Source: CAJBLF01 sp964504915
GTDB taxonomy: Bacteria > Patescibacteriota > Gracilibacteria > Absconditabacterales > Absconditicoccaceae
Length of the DNA: 64,000 nucleotides
Direction of reading: 5' to 3'
NCBI GenBank assembly: GCA_964504915.1
Contig: CAZDFH010000001.1
Span: 1 to 64,000, forward strand
Numbering within the stretch: the first letter of the stretch is position 1; the number at the start of each line of letters is the position of its first letter. Position numbers and translations under genes: made by a program. A model generated the notes under the pieces. That model worked only from the letters and a program-made list of their open reading frames with translations, did no database searches and was not told the DNA's origin. Shown here one piece after another: positions 1-12,055 of the stretch.

Positions 1-1
1 T

Positions 2-1021
2 AGTAGAAGTAATGCTACGCTAGATACACTCTATGAATCTGATGAAATTACTATTGATGGGCTGAGAAGTCATAGTAGTGTCCTCGCATCTGTAGATAGA
101 GGCACGATATACAAAAATGGTACTGATAGATGAGACAGTGTCTTCGTACAAAATGGCGATGTCATTTCTCTTGGGCTCAGATCTAGTGAGGATTATGATG
201 ATACCGTCAGTAGCACATTTACTTTAGCCAATAGAAGTACTGATTTTAGCATCACGACAGTCGCTGATGGCGATGCTTGTACGCTCTCTAGTGGAGATCA
301 GACCGCTATTCAAATCATTTACGATAATCTCGTCACTCAATACTCTGGGAATCAAGCCAAGTATGACCAGTTCCTAGCTACTATGAAGAGTATGCTCCAA
401 GATAGAATAGATTTGGATAATGATTGTAATCTCAAATATCTTTCTGCACTTATCAATAAGAATATTCTCAATAATGTTATCATCAACACTGGCAATTACA
501 TAGCCCCCAACTGTAAAGAATATGGCATCAGTTATGATGGCGCCAAGCTAGCCTTTACTTCACCTAGCTTCAAAACAGTGGTCTTCTTTGCCAATCGTGA
601 TGCATTGACAAGATATATAGATAGCAAGAATCCTGGTGATTGTCATGTGTCCTCTTATATAAGTGCTTCTTGGTATTTTGGCAATACCGATCCTAGTAAG
701 CACATCACTCCTAATGGGAAAATTTACACCATCCAAAGTGGTAATAACCAATATACTGCTGCAGAACTTTTGAAGAAAAAATATTTTAGTAAACTGATTG
801 ACCTACGTAAGTATTTGGACGGCAAAAATCCTCCGTTCCAAGTATGGAGTCATACAGTAGATAATACCTTTTCTCCATTAACTTATACAGCACCTAATGG
901 GAAAGTATATACTATCTACAAGACGAATAGAGGTTATATGTCATATAAACTTTTGAATATCAAATATTATACTACATTAGATGCGATCAAGGCGTATATT
1001 AATAAGAATAATATGAAATAG
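2..1021 (+). CDS. Repeat-containing probable surface protein, 3' part
   Basis: The reading frame is open from the window edge and runs 339 codons to a TAG. One in-frame UGA (Gly) lies near base 131. The N-terminus and any signal peptide are outside the window. The C-terminal 180 residues hold three degenerate repeats of about 45 residues. Each has an APNGKxYTI-like opening, a middle of small polar and aromatic residues, and a closing tract like LRKYLDGKNP or IKAYINKNN; they lie near bases 490-640, 700-835 and 890-1010. The composition (Ser, Thr, Asn, Asp, Tyr, few Cys) fits an extracellular protein. I do not recognise a named family. Confidence 0.75.
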
Positions 1022-1024
1022 AAG

Positions 1025-1085
1025 TAAAACAGTTAACGGATAACAGTTAACAGTTATCTGTTTTTACTGTTATCTGTTATCTATT
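1025..1085. repeat. GTTAAC/TTATCTG micro-repeat tract, possible hairpin
   Basis: Between the convergent surface-protein and nusB genes lies a tract of imperfect copies of AACAGTTA and TTATCTG. GGATAACAG on the left can pair with CTGTTATCT on the right around a T-rich loop. It may end transcription from both sides. It is one of many low-complexity intergenic tracts in the window. Confidence 0.5.
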
Positions 1086-1623
1086 CTTCAGTGATAATTT
1101 TATGCATGATCCCATTTATCAGCTTCGGAGCTCAGTCATCTGAATATCTTTTTGCCAATTCGATAAGCTCATTTAGCAAAATATTCTTTGGCGTTTCTAA
1201 GATTTTCCATTCTGCAAAGCCTAAGAGGAATATCGCTTGATCAATAGTATCCATTTCGTCGTAGGCAAACGAAACTGCGTAGGTATTCACCTGTGCAATT
1301 AATTCAGCTTCATATATTTTTACATCCTTTGTAATAGCAAGCACATAGTCGTAGTCGATATCAGCTGGCGTCCGTGCATCATAAAAAATCTCTGCAAATT
1401 CTTTAATCTCCTCTGGTGTAGATAAGTATTCATATGTGATAAATTTTTCCTTCAATGCTTCTTTGGCAACATCATACTTCTCATTATCGGTCAGGAAAAT
1501 ATAACTTGCGAATAGTGATTCTGTGATTGTCTTATCATTTTTTTCGAGATGACAAAAAAAACAATGCTGATAGAGATATGCTAGGCATATTTTTCTCGCA
1601 TTGATTCTTGCTCTGATATCCAT
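1081..1623 (-). CDS. nusB: Transcription antitermination factor NusB
   Basis: NusB binds boxA RNA with S10 (NusE) in rRNA antitermination complexes. The protein starts MDIRARINARKICLAYLYQ, matching the family's RxxAR...LY helix, and carries the C-terminal NELIELAKRYS block. Read with UGA as Gly it continues through GAPKLINGIMHKI to a TAG; the family ends in F-INGVL. With UGA as stop this conserved tail would be lost, so the gene is direct evidence for recoding. Length is about 180 aa. I chose the second possible ATG because homology begins there; an in-frame start at base 1650 is possible. It is the last gene of the co-oriented expression block. Confidence 0.9.
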
Positions 1624-1666
1624 GAGATGCACTGAGAAACTAAAGATCACATCGCTTTGCTCGAAT

Positions 1667-1697
1667 GTTAAGTGTTAAGTTCTAAGTGTTAAGTAGA
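1667..1697. repeat. AAGTGTTAAGTTCTAAG micro-repeat tract
   Basis: Imperfect tandem copies of an 8-9 bp AAGTGTTA/AAGTTCTA unit lie between rpmF and nusB. The same motif recurs near 37380-37412 and 45106-45163. Confidence 0.6.
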
Positions 1698-1736
1698 ACT
1701 CTTCTTTTTATTTACCATTTAGCATTCAACATTTAT

Positions 1737-1967
1737 CTAGGCACTAATTACCTTTTCCTTTGATTTAGATTTGATAGTCAATACCTGTTTCCCTTTGTAA
1801 TATCCACATACAGGACATACCCTGTGGGTCAATTTCTTAGCACCACAGTTTTTGCATATTCCTAGAGGATATGTATTCTCTAGTCTTTTGATATTTAATC
1901 CCTCTCGTGTAGAATGTCTGCTACGACCTTTTGCTTGAGAGATTTTCTTTTTTGGTCAGATTGTCAT
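1737..1967 (-). CDS. rpmF: Ribosomal protein bL32
   Basis: Small basic large-subunit protein of 76 aa. It begins MTIGPKKKISQAKGRSR, where the family has PKKK-S..R...R, and carries a four-cysteine zinc ribbon (CKNCG near residue 38 and CPVCG near residue 51). The Gly at residue 4 is encoded by UGA. It sits downstream of rpmA in the same direction, followed by nusB. Confidence 0.93.
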
Positions 1968-2104
1968 TGGATTGAATAAGATGATTAAAATAATTTTGTG
2001 AATCAGTATTTTATGGTTACATACTCGCTTTGCTCGCGTCACAAATTGTTACACATTGTCGCAACTTGTATCCATTTGAGACTATTTGTAACTACACTAC
2101 AGCT

Positions 2105-2377
2105 CTATATAACTTCTACCACTGTCTTGAGGTATTTTTTCCCGTCAAATCTTGTAGACTTTTTGGTCTTGAATCCTACAGTCCCATCAACCTTAGCATG
2201 GATAGAAAAATCATTCCCTACATAGGTGTTTTTACCTGCCTCGTATTTGGAACCTTTTTGTTTGAGGATAATATTACCTGCTACGGTCTTTTGTCCTCCA
2301 AAAAGCTTGAGTCCACGATACTTTGCCTTGGAATCCCTTAAGTTTTTCGCCGATCAACCGGCTTTTTTGTGTGCCAT
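2105..2377 (-). CDS. rpmA: Ribosomal protein bL27
   Basis: Large-subunit protein of 90 aa near the peptidyl-transferase centre. It starts MAHKKAGGSAKNLRDS, the classic N-terminus of L27 (MAHKKGGGS..NGRDS), continues with FGGQ and AGNIILKQKGSKY, and has the VDGTVGF block. UGA at residue 8 encodes a Gly that is conserved in the family. bL21, often encoded next to bL27, is not adjacent here. Confidence 0.95.
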
Positions 2378-2500
2378 TTTCTATGCTTGATAAAATAATA
2401 AATTGCTGAAATGATGAATGTGTATATTCAAAACTTTTCAACACAAATTGTTTAATTTTGCGAAGCTGTATATAATGATTCTCTAGGCTTTTTCAAGCTT

Positions 2501-5500
2501 TTATTCTACTCCGTGATCTTTTCTGTAGATTTCACCTACAGGGAGCAATCTACCGATGATAACATTAGACTTCAAGTCTGACAATTCGTCTATAGATCCC
2601 TTCAATGATGCAGAAACCATTACTCTGATTGTCTCCTGGAATGATGCAGCAGATAACCATGAATCTGTCTCTTTAGCGATATTTGTAAGTCCCAATGCTA
2701 ATCTTCTTCCCTTCGCTGCTTTCTTGCCCTGTGATTGAAGCTCTTTATTTACCTTGACGAAGTCTTCGTATTTTGCGTATGTACCAGGGATGAAGCTAGA
2801 TTCTCCAGAATCCTCAACGAATACCTTGGAAAAGAGCTGTTTGATGACTACCTCGATATGTTTGTCATTCAAATCCTGCCCCTGTGCCATATACACTTTC
2901 TTGACCTCTCTGATGATATATCTCTGAGCCTGTAAATCACCCACGATATCTTTGTATTCTTTGATATCGAGTGCTCCATTTGTTAGAATTTCTCCTTTGA
3001 ATACTTCTTCACCATTCTTGTTTTTGAGTGCAGTCAATCCGATTAATGGTTTGACGCAGGTTTCTTGTACTCCCAAGATGATACGATCTCTATGTGTTTC
3101 CAATATTTTACCTTCTTCTTTCACTTTGAGCTTGCTCTTACCTTTGCTTGCATAGACTCATCACTTAGGCAATACCTGATTTTTTCTCGTATCTAATGTA
3201 TATCATTCTTTGATAAGATATGTCTTCTTCTGATATTCAGAAACGATCTGGATATAATTCATCTTTCCTGATTCATAGAGAGAAATAGTGCCATCAAACG
3301 GTGCGATAACTGCTGGAGATTTGGGAGCTCTTACTTCGAATAATTGCTTAACCCTATCGATACCCTGCGTCATATCTCATCATTTATTAGCGACTCATCC
3401 TTCATGGAAGGTATCCAATGTCAACTGAGTAGATGGTTCTCCAATAGACTGAGCTGCGATGATTCCCACTGGGACTCAGATCTCTACGATCTCTCTCGTA
3501 GACAAATCTGTACCATAACATTTTTGACATACTCCACTGACACATTCACAGATGAGTGGTGTTCTCACCTTTACTTCTTCTAGATCCATATCTTCGATAA
3601 TAGTGAGATTTTCCTTGGTGATTAATTCTCACTTGCTGAGAATGATATTTTGATGTTTATCTAATACATCTTCTGCTAGTACTCTACCGCTCACCAAATG
3701 AAGGAAATTTTCTCCCTGGAGCTGAGATTGTTGTTTGGAGAAGATAACATAAGCATCTGTACCACAATCATTTTCTCTCACGATTACTTCTTGTGAAGCA
3801 TCGCAGAGTTTTCTTGTCAGGTATCCTGATTCTGCAGTTCTCAAGGCAGTATCTGCCTTACCCTTTCTACCCGCATGGGCAGAGATAAAGTATTCAATAG
3901 GCTTCAATCACTCTACATATGAATTTTTGATTGGCAGCTCGATAACTTCTCCTCTTGGATTAACTACCAGTCCCTTCATACCGGAAATCTGCGTCATATG
4001 TGTCTGAGATCATCTCGCTCCAGAATCTACCATTGTATACAGATCTTGTCCTGGTCCAGTAATTCACTTTAGACTTTCTTCTATCCTCTTCTTTACTTCG
4101 CTCCACAACTTGACTACGAGTCTGTGTTTTTCTTCATCAGAGAAGAATCATTTGAAGTAATATTTGTAGATTTCATTAGACTTGATATCTCCTATTCTCA
4201 GTTCTTCTTCCTTTTCTTTAGGCACTTTCATATCCAAAATATTTACTGAAGTACCTCCCAAGGTAGAATACATAAATCAGAAATCCTTGATATCATCGGC
4301 CACATGTACTGTCGTTGGCATGTCATAAACATCAAAAATAGTACTCAAAATCTTTTTGAGATCTTTGGACTTTACTTTACTGTTGATAAACCTGATTTTC
4401 TCAGGCAAGATAGAGTTGAACACTACCCTACCGACTGTTGTCTCGATAGGTTCGTCGTTGAAGACCAGTACTATTTTATCTTTGATGGCCACATTACTAT
4501 TACTGTAACTATCCAACACTTTATCCATAGATGAAAATATTCCCTTGGTTGGCGTTTTCTCTTTCCACATTTCCTCTGTATTGTTTTCTGGATATCTTAG
4601 ATCGTAGAAGTCAGTCAAATAGTAGGCTCCAAGTACCATATCTTGAGAATGGGTAATTGTTGGTTCTCCTGTACCTGGCTTCAAAATATTTTTGTCTGCT
4701 GCGATAAGCTCTCTCGCTTCTCTCTGTGCTTCATCAGAAATTGGCAAATGTACGGCCATCTGATCACCATCAAAATCGGCGTTGAATGAAGGACATACCA
4801 AAGGATGAATCCTTATTGTCTTACCTGGCATCAATCTAATCTTGAATGCTTCGATAGACAACCTATGCAATGTAGGAGCACGATTGAGCAATACATATTT
4901 ATCTTTGATGACTTCTTCGAGAAATTTCAATGCCAAAGGAGATTCTTCTTTGATCATCTTCTCTGCTTGCTTTGGCGTATAGACTATTTTTTTCTCTATT
5001 AATTTGCCGATAATAAATGGAGTGAACATTTTGACTGCGATATAAATCGGCAATCCACATTCATCCAATCTCAAGTCTGGACCTACAGTAATAATAGACC
5101 TACCTGAGTAATCTACTCTCTTTCCGAGCAAGTTTTTTCTAAAGATACCTTCTTTACCGGAAAGCATATCTGACAATGATTTGAATACTTTGATACCAGC
5201 TCCTGCTCCTGCAGCACCTGCTTTTTCTCCTACGAGCAAATTATTGACTGCCTCTTGCAAGAGTCTAATTTCGTTTTTCTTGACGACATCAGGCATGCCG
5301 ACCTGGATCATTTTCTTGAGCCTAATATTTCTCATAAGTACACGTCTGTAGAATAGGTTGACGTCTGATGAGGCGAACTTACCTCCTTCCAACTGAACAA
5401 CTGGTCTCAAATCAGGTGGGATAACTGGTAACTTTCTAATTACCATATTTTCTGGTTTGACTCCGGATACGTGCAAATTAATCAATAATTTAATCAATGC

Positions 5501-6316
5501 TATTCCTTTTTTTCTCTGATCCTCTGATCTTGTCTGCGTAAACTCTTTGATTCTCTTTTTGATCTGATCTTCTACATTGATACCTTGCAACATTCTCAAA
5601 ATTGCTTCTGGACCTGACTGGAATAGTGCTAGATGATTATACTTAGAGAAGATATTTCTAAAATCGTTCTCAAAAATTGTTGAGCCGACCTCTAAATCAG
5701 AAATGATAGATTTGATTCTATTGAATTCTTTCTCTAGAGAATCTTTATTCTCTTGGTATAATTTTTCTGTGTCTTTTTGCTGTTTTACATTTTCCTTATT
5801 TTCGGTAGTTTCATTTTTATATAATTCATCAAGTTCCTTGAGCTTGACTGTATAATCTTCTTGTATCTTTTCTTTGATCTTCTTGGCGAAATCTTGATCT
5901 ACTTTTTGGACGAGAATATATTTTACGAAACTCAGTACCTTATCAATCTCGTTAGCTGACAATCCAAGTAATTGGTTTACTCATCCAGATGGAGATGATT
6001 TGTACCAAGCATGCAGGACGGGGACCGCTAATTCGATATGGCCCATCCTAGATCTTCTCACCCTAGATGTAGTAACTTCTACTCCACACCTTTCACAGAC
6101 GATACCTTTATATCTGACTCCTTTATACTTACCACAACTACACTCATAGTTTTTGACTGGACCAAAAATAGACTCACAGAAAAGTCAGCCTTGTTTTGGT
6201 TTGCCCGTTCTATAATTGACGGTGTCTGGATTATCTACTACTCCGTGTGACCATTTCTCGATGTCTTCTACGGATGCCAGTCTTACTACCAATCATTCAA
6301 ATTTTGTTTTGTACAT
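2501..6316 (-). CDS. rpoC: RNA polymerase beta' subunit
   Basis: Catalytic subunit of RNA polymerase, 1271 aa, one unbroken frame once UGA is Gly. The N-terminal zinc site is at residues 59-77 (CSCG and CERC). The Mg-binding loop NADFDGDQMAVHLP is near residue 510. A second cysteine cluster (CECVSGVCQKCYGTDLS) lies near residue 925, followed by the bridge-helix/trigger-loop region. It ends in VIIGRLLPVGEIYRKDHGVE then TAA. It follows rpoB with a 117-bp gap. The length is typical for a beta' without large lineage insertions. Confidence 0.97.
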
Positions 6317-6361
6317 GATTACCGAGCTAATAAGATGATAAAGGTAATATCCGCTATGCGG

Positions 6362-6396
6362 GGAGATATGAGATATGAGATTTGAGATGTCTTTTT
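6362..6396. repeat. GAGATATGAGATATGAGATTTGAG micro-repeat
   Basis: Three to four copies of a GAGATATGA-like unit occupy the rpoB-rpoC gap. No promoter was recognised there. Confidence 0.6.
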
Positions 6397-6433
6397 TGCC
6401 TCAGTGCTCATGTCTCACTATTCATATCTATTT

Positions 6434-9400
6434 TTATTCAAGATCTCCGAAGTCTTCCATTTCCTTGATGACGTTGTCAATGATTTCGTCTTTTTCTTGG
6501 AATGCATCATCTTCTCATCATCATTCACCAGTAGTAGTTTCGCTTCCTGTGATAGCTCCACTCATTACTCCTGAAAGTCATAGATTGACTATCTTTTTCA
6601 CTCTTGCTTCATGTTCGAGTTCTAATTCTTCGTACGTAAGTGGTTCGACATTTTGACACAATCCTTTGAAGAGGTAGGTAACCAAGTTGAATGATTCAGG
6701 TAGTCCTCCTATCTTTGGTTTTTGTCCTTTGATGATTGCTTCATATAGTTTATTCCTTCCGATAACATCATCAGATTTGACGGTCAACATTTCTTGTAAT
6801 GTATATACTGCAGAATATGCCTCTAGCGACCATACTTCCATCTCTCCAAATCTTTGACCTCCCTGTCTGGACTTTCCTCCAAGTGGTTGCTGAGTAATCA
6901 ATGAGTATGGACCGACTGATCTTGCATGTATTTTATCTTCCACCATATGTACGAGCTTCAAAATATGCATGTATCATACCGTTGCTTTGGAATCATATTT
7001 TTCTCCTGTTGCACCGTTCAAGACCTCTACTTTAAGATCATTTAATCCACAGAGCTTAGCAATTTCTGCTAGGTCATCTGCTCCAAATTTAGAGAAAGTT
7101 GGCACAGCGAATGTCACTCCTAGATGTTTCGCGATGAATCCGAGTTGTGATTCAAATAACTGTCCAAGGTTCATACGAGATACTACTCCAAGTGGATTGA
7201 GTACGATATCGATAGGTGTACCATCTTTGGTAAATGGCATATCTTCTTCTGGCACTACGATAGAAATAATACCCTTATTTCCATGCTTTCCAGCTAGCTT
7301 ATCTCCTACCTCGATCTTTCTTGTGGTAGCGACATAGACTTTGATTTTCTTTCTGACTCCTGCCATCAGGTTATCTCCTTTTTTCGCATCGAGCACTACA
7401 ACTTCGATTACTTTTCCTTCACTTCCTGAAGGGACATATAACGAGGTATCTTTTACATTCTTTGATTTATCTCAGAAAATTGCTTGAATAAGTTTTTCTT
7501 CTGGAGTTAATTCTCCCTCAGATTTTGGAGTAATCTTACCGACAAGAATGTCTCATCCTTTTACTCTTGCTCAAATTCTTACGATACCATCTTCATCAAG
7601 ATTCTTAAGTTTGATCATTGATACTCATGGAATATCGTTTGTCGTTTCTTCAGGTCAGAGTTTCGTATCAGCGACCTCTATTTCATATTCTTCTATTTGT
7701 ACGGATGTTAATTCATCATCCTTTACTAATCTCTGAGAAATCACAATTGCATCTTCATAATTATATCCTTTCCATGAGATGAAGGCAACTCTTAGGTTCT
7801 TCCCCAATGCCATTTCTCCATCTTCAGAACAAGGTCCTTCTGCGATAAGATCTCATTTTTTCAATCTTTGCCCTAATGATACTCTAGGCATTTGGTTGAT
7901 ACATGTCTTACTATTTGATCTTGCAAAATTGATCAGTAAATACTCCTTAATCCCTGATTTATATTTTACTTTAACTCTCTTTCCATCGACGTAAATGACC
8001 TCTCCTTCATCTTCTGCTTTGATCACTGCATGGGTCATTTGCACGATATCCCTTTCCAATCCTGTACCGACTAATGGTGCATCATTTCTCAATAATGGCA
8101 ATGCCTGTCTTTGCTGGTTGGTAGCGATAGATGCACGTACCGCATCGTTATGATCTACGAATGGAATAAGTGAAGTGTTTGGACTAAAGATCTGAGATAG
8201 GCTCACATCCATATGAGTTACGTCATTGACGTGGAACATTTCCATCTCATTGAAATGCCTTGCAGCTACACGAGTCGCTGTGATATTATTCCACTCATCA
8301 ATAGGTGTCGTAGCATCAGCTACATAATATCTTTCATCTAATTCTGGAGAAATATATTGTACTTCTTGAGTAAAGAATGGTTTTACTGCTATCGTTTTAC
8401 CCAGTTTACTATAACAAGCTTCGATGGCCTTTGCAGCTTTTTCATCAATATAATTATCTTCTTTGACTAATATAGTTTTCAATACTTTACCTTTTGCATC
8501 TAGGGCTGGTACATCACGATGAGCTATCCTATTTACAAGCTTTTCTTTCTTGGCCTCGACCTCACGATGAATCTTGAGTGCTGGAGTTTCTAAGAATCCC
8601 TCATCATTTACTTTGGAATACAATGACTGATAGATAACCAATCCAATATTTTGTCCTTCAGGTGTCTCAATAGGACAAATTCTTCCATAATGAGATGGAT
8701 GAACATCACGCACTTCAAACTTTGCCGTTTCTCTCTTGAGACCGCCCGGTCATAGAGCAGTGATTCTTCTTTTGTGCTCAATCTCAGACAAAGGATTAAT
8801 TTGGTCTAAGAACTGAGAAAGCTGTGATGTTGCAAAGAAACTTTTGATTGCATTATCTATGATTTTGAAATTAACTAGGTCAGTAATTTTGACAGGAGCT
8901 TCTTGGTTTAAGATACTCAGTTTACCTTTAATACTCTTGACGAATTTCCTCATCACGGGCTGAAGATGAGCATAAAGAATTTCTCCCATCATTCTGATAC
9001 GTTTGTTGGACAGATGATCTGAATCATCTACATAGTATCCCTTCTTGTAATTAGATAGATGGAATAGATATTTCAAGGATGCTGCTAGATCTTCTCCATC
9101 AAAAATATTGGCTACATCGCCGTCTAATTTTTTATCTAATCATAATTTAGCATTGATTTTGCGTCTAGCAATCCTTCCCATGAAAATTCTGTCTGGGGAA
9201 AGAAATTGGTTTTTGATATAATTGAGTGCTGATTCTGTATCGATCAATTCACCAGGTCTTACCTTGTTATATACCAATTCAGCAGCTGACAATGCGTCTG
9301 TTGTTGGATCTTTCTTTAATGTTGTTTCTAGATAGTTGAAATCTTCTTCTTCGAAACAATCTGGGAATAATGCTCTTATTTGTTCGTCTGTTTCTGCACC

Positions 9401-10207
9401 AAGGATTCTCAACAAAGACGTGATAGGAAACTTCCTAGACTTGTTGATCCTTGCGACGACTACGCCAGATTTTTCTACAGATACTTCCAACCATGGTCCG
9501 TTTTCTGGAATTACTTTAAATGCATATTTGAAATCTTTTTGACTATAGAAAATACCATACGATCTAATAATCTGAGAGATAATGACTCTCTCCACTCAGT
9601 TGATAATATATGATGCTGATGGTGTCATAATAGGCAAGATACCTATATTTGCACGCTTGCTAAATAACGTCTTTTCTGTTTTCTTTTTACCATCATCAGT
9701 AATCTCATTCAATTTCACTTTACCAGTAATAATACCTCCATAGGTCAATTCTTTTCTCTTACAGGTTTTGGCGTCATCTATAGGTTCTGATACCTTGATA
9801 TCATCTATCTCTACATACATTTTCTCACCAGCGATATCCCATACTGGATTAATATTGTTGAAAAGTTTGTGGATATAATTACTGATAAATGTCTCATATC
9901 ATTTTTTTTGTAAAGCCAAAAGATCTGGGAAACCAGAAAATTTTCTTGGTTTACGCAAGAATATTCTCTCTCCCTCTCTATAGTAGCCCTTGAACATCTC
10001 AGCTACTTTCTTGGATACTTCTGGTTTCTTGGAAACAACCACAGGCGTAGGTCTACTTGCCGACTGTTTCTTGGATACCGGAATCTTCTTAGATGGAGCT
10101 GGTTTCTTTGCTACTTTGAGCGGCTTACTGACAACCTTTTTGATTGGCTTGGTAGATTTTTGTACTTTGCTTGGAGAAATTTTCTTTGAGGTTTTTTTTG
10201 TAGCCAT
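6434..10207 (-). CDS. rpoB: RNA polymerase beta subunit with basic N-terminal extension
   Basis: Beta subunit, 1257 aa. Family blocks in order: FPDLLALQKKGYETF near residue 93, LPIMTPSASYIINGVERVIISQ, GRICPIETPEGQNIGLV, NALVAFISW-type central region, the GDKLAGKHGNKGIIS loop, and the C-terminal GGKSRQGGQRFGEMEVW. The Gly of IINGVER is a UGA codon. The first 67 residues are an unusual run of Lys, Ser, Pro and Val that precedes the region where beta normally begins. The start at 10207 is the first ATG of the open frame; a downstream start cannot be excluded, but the extension keeps its frame and composition throughout. It lies between rpmH and rpoC. Confidence 0.95.
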
Positions 10208-10272
10208 AGGATCTAGTGCTGATTAAGAAAATAAACATAGAAACGGTTATTAGCATAACAGAAAAATGAAGC

Positions 10273-10431
10273 TTATCACTTCCTTTGTACCGTAAGTTCT
10301 TTTCTTCCTTTCTTTCTTCTTCTAGATAGAACGCTTCTACCATTTGCAGTCTGCATTCTCTCTCTAAAACCATGTTTATTGAGTCTCTTGCGTCGAGAAT
10401 ATTTTCTTATCCTCTTAAGCTTGCTTGCCAT
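10273..10431 (-). CDS. rpmH: Ribosomal protein bL34
   Basis: Basic 52-aa protein. It carries the L34 core KRLNKHGFRERMQTANGRSV followed by LSRRRKKGRKEL. The last residue is a UGA-encoded Gly before TAA. In most bacteria rpmH lies beside dnaA and rnpA; here it is placed between the S6-S18 gene and rpoB. Confidence 0.93.
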
Positions 10432-10471
10432 CTTATTTCGCTTATTATAAAGTAAATATATTTTAGATTTG

Positions 10472-10512
10472 AGTAGTGAGACTTGAGACATAAGACATAA
10501 GACATAAACTGT
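10472..10512. repeat. AGACATAAGACATAAG micro-repeat tract
   Basis: Tandem imperfect copies of an 8-bp GACATAAG/GACTTGAG unit lie between the S6-S18 gene and rpmH. The same unit recurs at 33534-33600 and, as one copy, near 51000. Confidence 0.65.
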
Positions 10513-10540
10513 CTCGATACTCACGTCTTAATACGTGATA

Positions 10541-11110
10541 TTATTTTTTAGTAAAACTAAGTAAGCCAAGCTCTCTTGCTCTCAATATAGCCTCACGAAG
10601 TTTCTTTTGTACACTTACACTATTCCCTGTATATTTTCTAGGTTTAACCTCTCCAAATCTAGTGATATATTTTTTAAACATTGCTACTGATTTTCGATTT
10701 AGATATTTTGTATTTCTCTTATCAGTGAAAAATACCAATTTCTGTCATAGCTTCTTTGCATCCCATCCTTCGATGACCTTAGTCAATTCTTCCTGCAACG
10801 GAGCGAACGTGAAAAAAGGCTCAGTATTTGTCATTTTATAGATGTGGATTTTTTTGATAGATTTGTTGTAGATTCGTTGTTTCTTGAATTGTGCAATATC
10901 TGCAGGCACAGCCTGAATATAATACGAATATAGATACACCTTGTCCTGACCACTCTTGCCTCATAGATCATGAGTAAGTACTCTGAGTCCAATTTCATCC
11001 TTCTGTGTTATCTCCTTTCATAGAGATTTCTCAACCTCTTGGAGAAGCGTCTTGCGTTCACTGTCAGACAATCACGCATCTAGCATCAACACTACATCAT
11101 ACTTTTGCAT
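10541..11110 (-). CDS. Fused ribosomal proteins bS6-bS18
   Basis: One 189-codon frame covers both proteins. Residues 1-117 are bS6: MQKYDVVLMLDAGLSDSERK, then EIGLRVLTHDLGGKSGQDKV, SYYIQA and a strand IKKIHIYKM. From about residue 124 the chain is bS18: KLVFFTDKR, MFKKYITRFGEVKPRKYTG and KLREAILRARELGLLSF. The linker is short, around GWDAKKLGQKL. Residue 122 is a UGA (bases 10745-10747); three other UGA codons in the S6 part (residues 13, 31, 50) must also be Gly, so a stop here is not credible. bS6 and bS18 contact each other on the 30S platform. The ssb gene that often separates them is absent. Confidence 0.88.
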
Positions 11111-11153
11111 TAGCTAATTATAAATAATTAAAATTGAGTATTAAGTTATTCGC

Positions 11154-11954
11154 TTAACTTCACAAAGCTATTCTTATGAACCCAAGGACAGTAAATCCTG
11201 CAGGTAGTATATCTTTGATTTTTTTAGCGCCATCTCTAATATATTCTTGTTCGAGTAGCACATCCTCAGCGAGTGCTTTTTTGATCTTGCCTTCTACTAT
11301 ACCAGCAATCATTGCTTCTGGCTTACCTGCTGCCTTGAGTTCTGCACCAAATTCTTCTGTAAGCTGAGCTATCTGACTTTGATCTACTTGATCGAAGGAA
11401 ACGTATTTAGGATTCATTGCAGTGACTTGTAATGCTACTTCTTTAGCTACTTCTTCGTCACCTCATTCATAATAGATGACTGTCGCTACTCTATTACCTG
11501 GATGATTGTAGACAAATCCATGTCTTGCAGTAATCAATATATCTCCGATTTTCATATTTTCCCCAGTCTTTCCCATAAATTCTTGCACTTGAGTAGTAAT
11601 CTTCTCACTAAAAGCTGGATCTAAATCATCCAACTGAGTAACCTCCTTCTTCTGTGTAGCCAACTGATCAAATATATCATTAAATATTTCTTGAAAAGTT
11701 TCGTTTTTCGCGACAAAGTCAGTCTCACATCCAAGCTTAAGACCTATGATCCGACCATCTCTCGTTTCTATTCTTACTATACCTTCTTTAGTTTCGCGTT
11801 CTGCTCTATTCCCTGCCTTAGCAATACCTTTTTTTCTTAGGATATCCTGTGCTAGTGCTAAATCATCATTAGCCTCTGCCAATGCTTCTTTACAATCTTT
11901 GAGTGGTGCGAAAGAAATTTCTCTCAATTGTTTTAATAGCTCTATATTTCACAT
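11154..11954 (-). CDS. tsf: Elongation factor Ts
   Basis: Nucleotide exchange factor for EF-Tu, 266 aa. It starts MGNIELLKQLREISFAPLKD, has the diagnostic CETDFVAKNETF block near residue 85, and ends in a region like VLLEQEYIRD. Gly at residue 2 and at the penultimate position are UGA. An AAGG stands upstream of the ATG, a weak ribosome-binding site. Its usual partner rpsB lies just upstream in the block, separated by one membrane-protein gene. Confidence 0.94.
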
Positions 11955-12055
11955 GTGTACCTTATGTATGGTAAATAAAAGTCTTAATGTTTGTTGGTAG
12001 CTTAGATTTTTGGAAGTTTAGATGTTTGGACCTAATCTACTAAAAATCCAATCTA

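Noticed and set aside
2030..2341. A plus-strand 103-aa gene opposite rpmA
   Set aside because: It is the antisense shadow of bL27, which has an unambiguous protein match on the other strand.
10541..10738. A separate rpsR gene starting at a TTG codon
   Set aside because: The upstream UGA is sense in this genome and the frame continues without break into bS6, so a TTG start is not needed.
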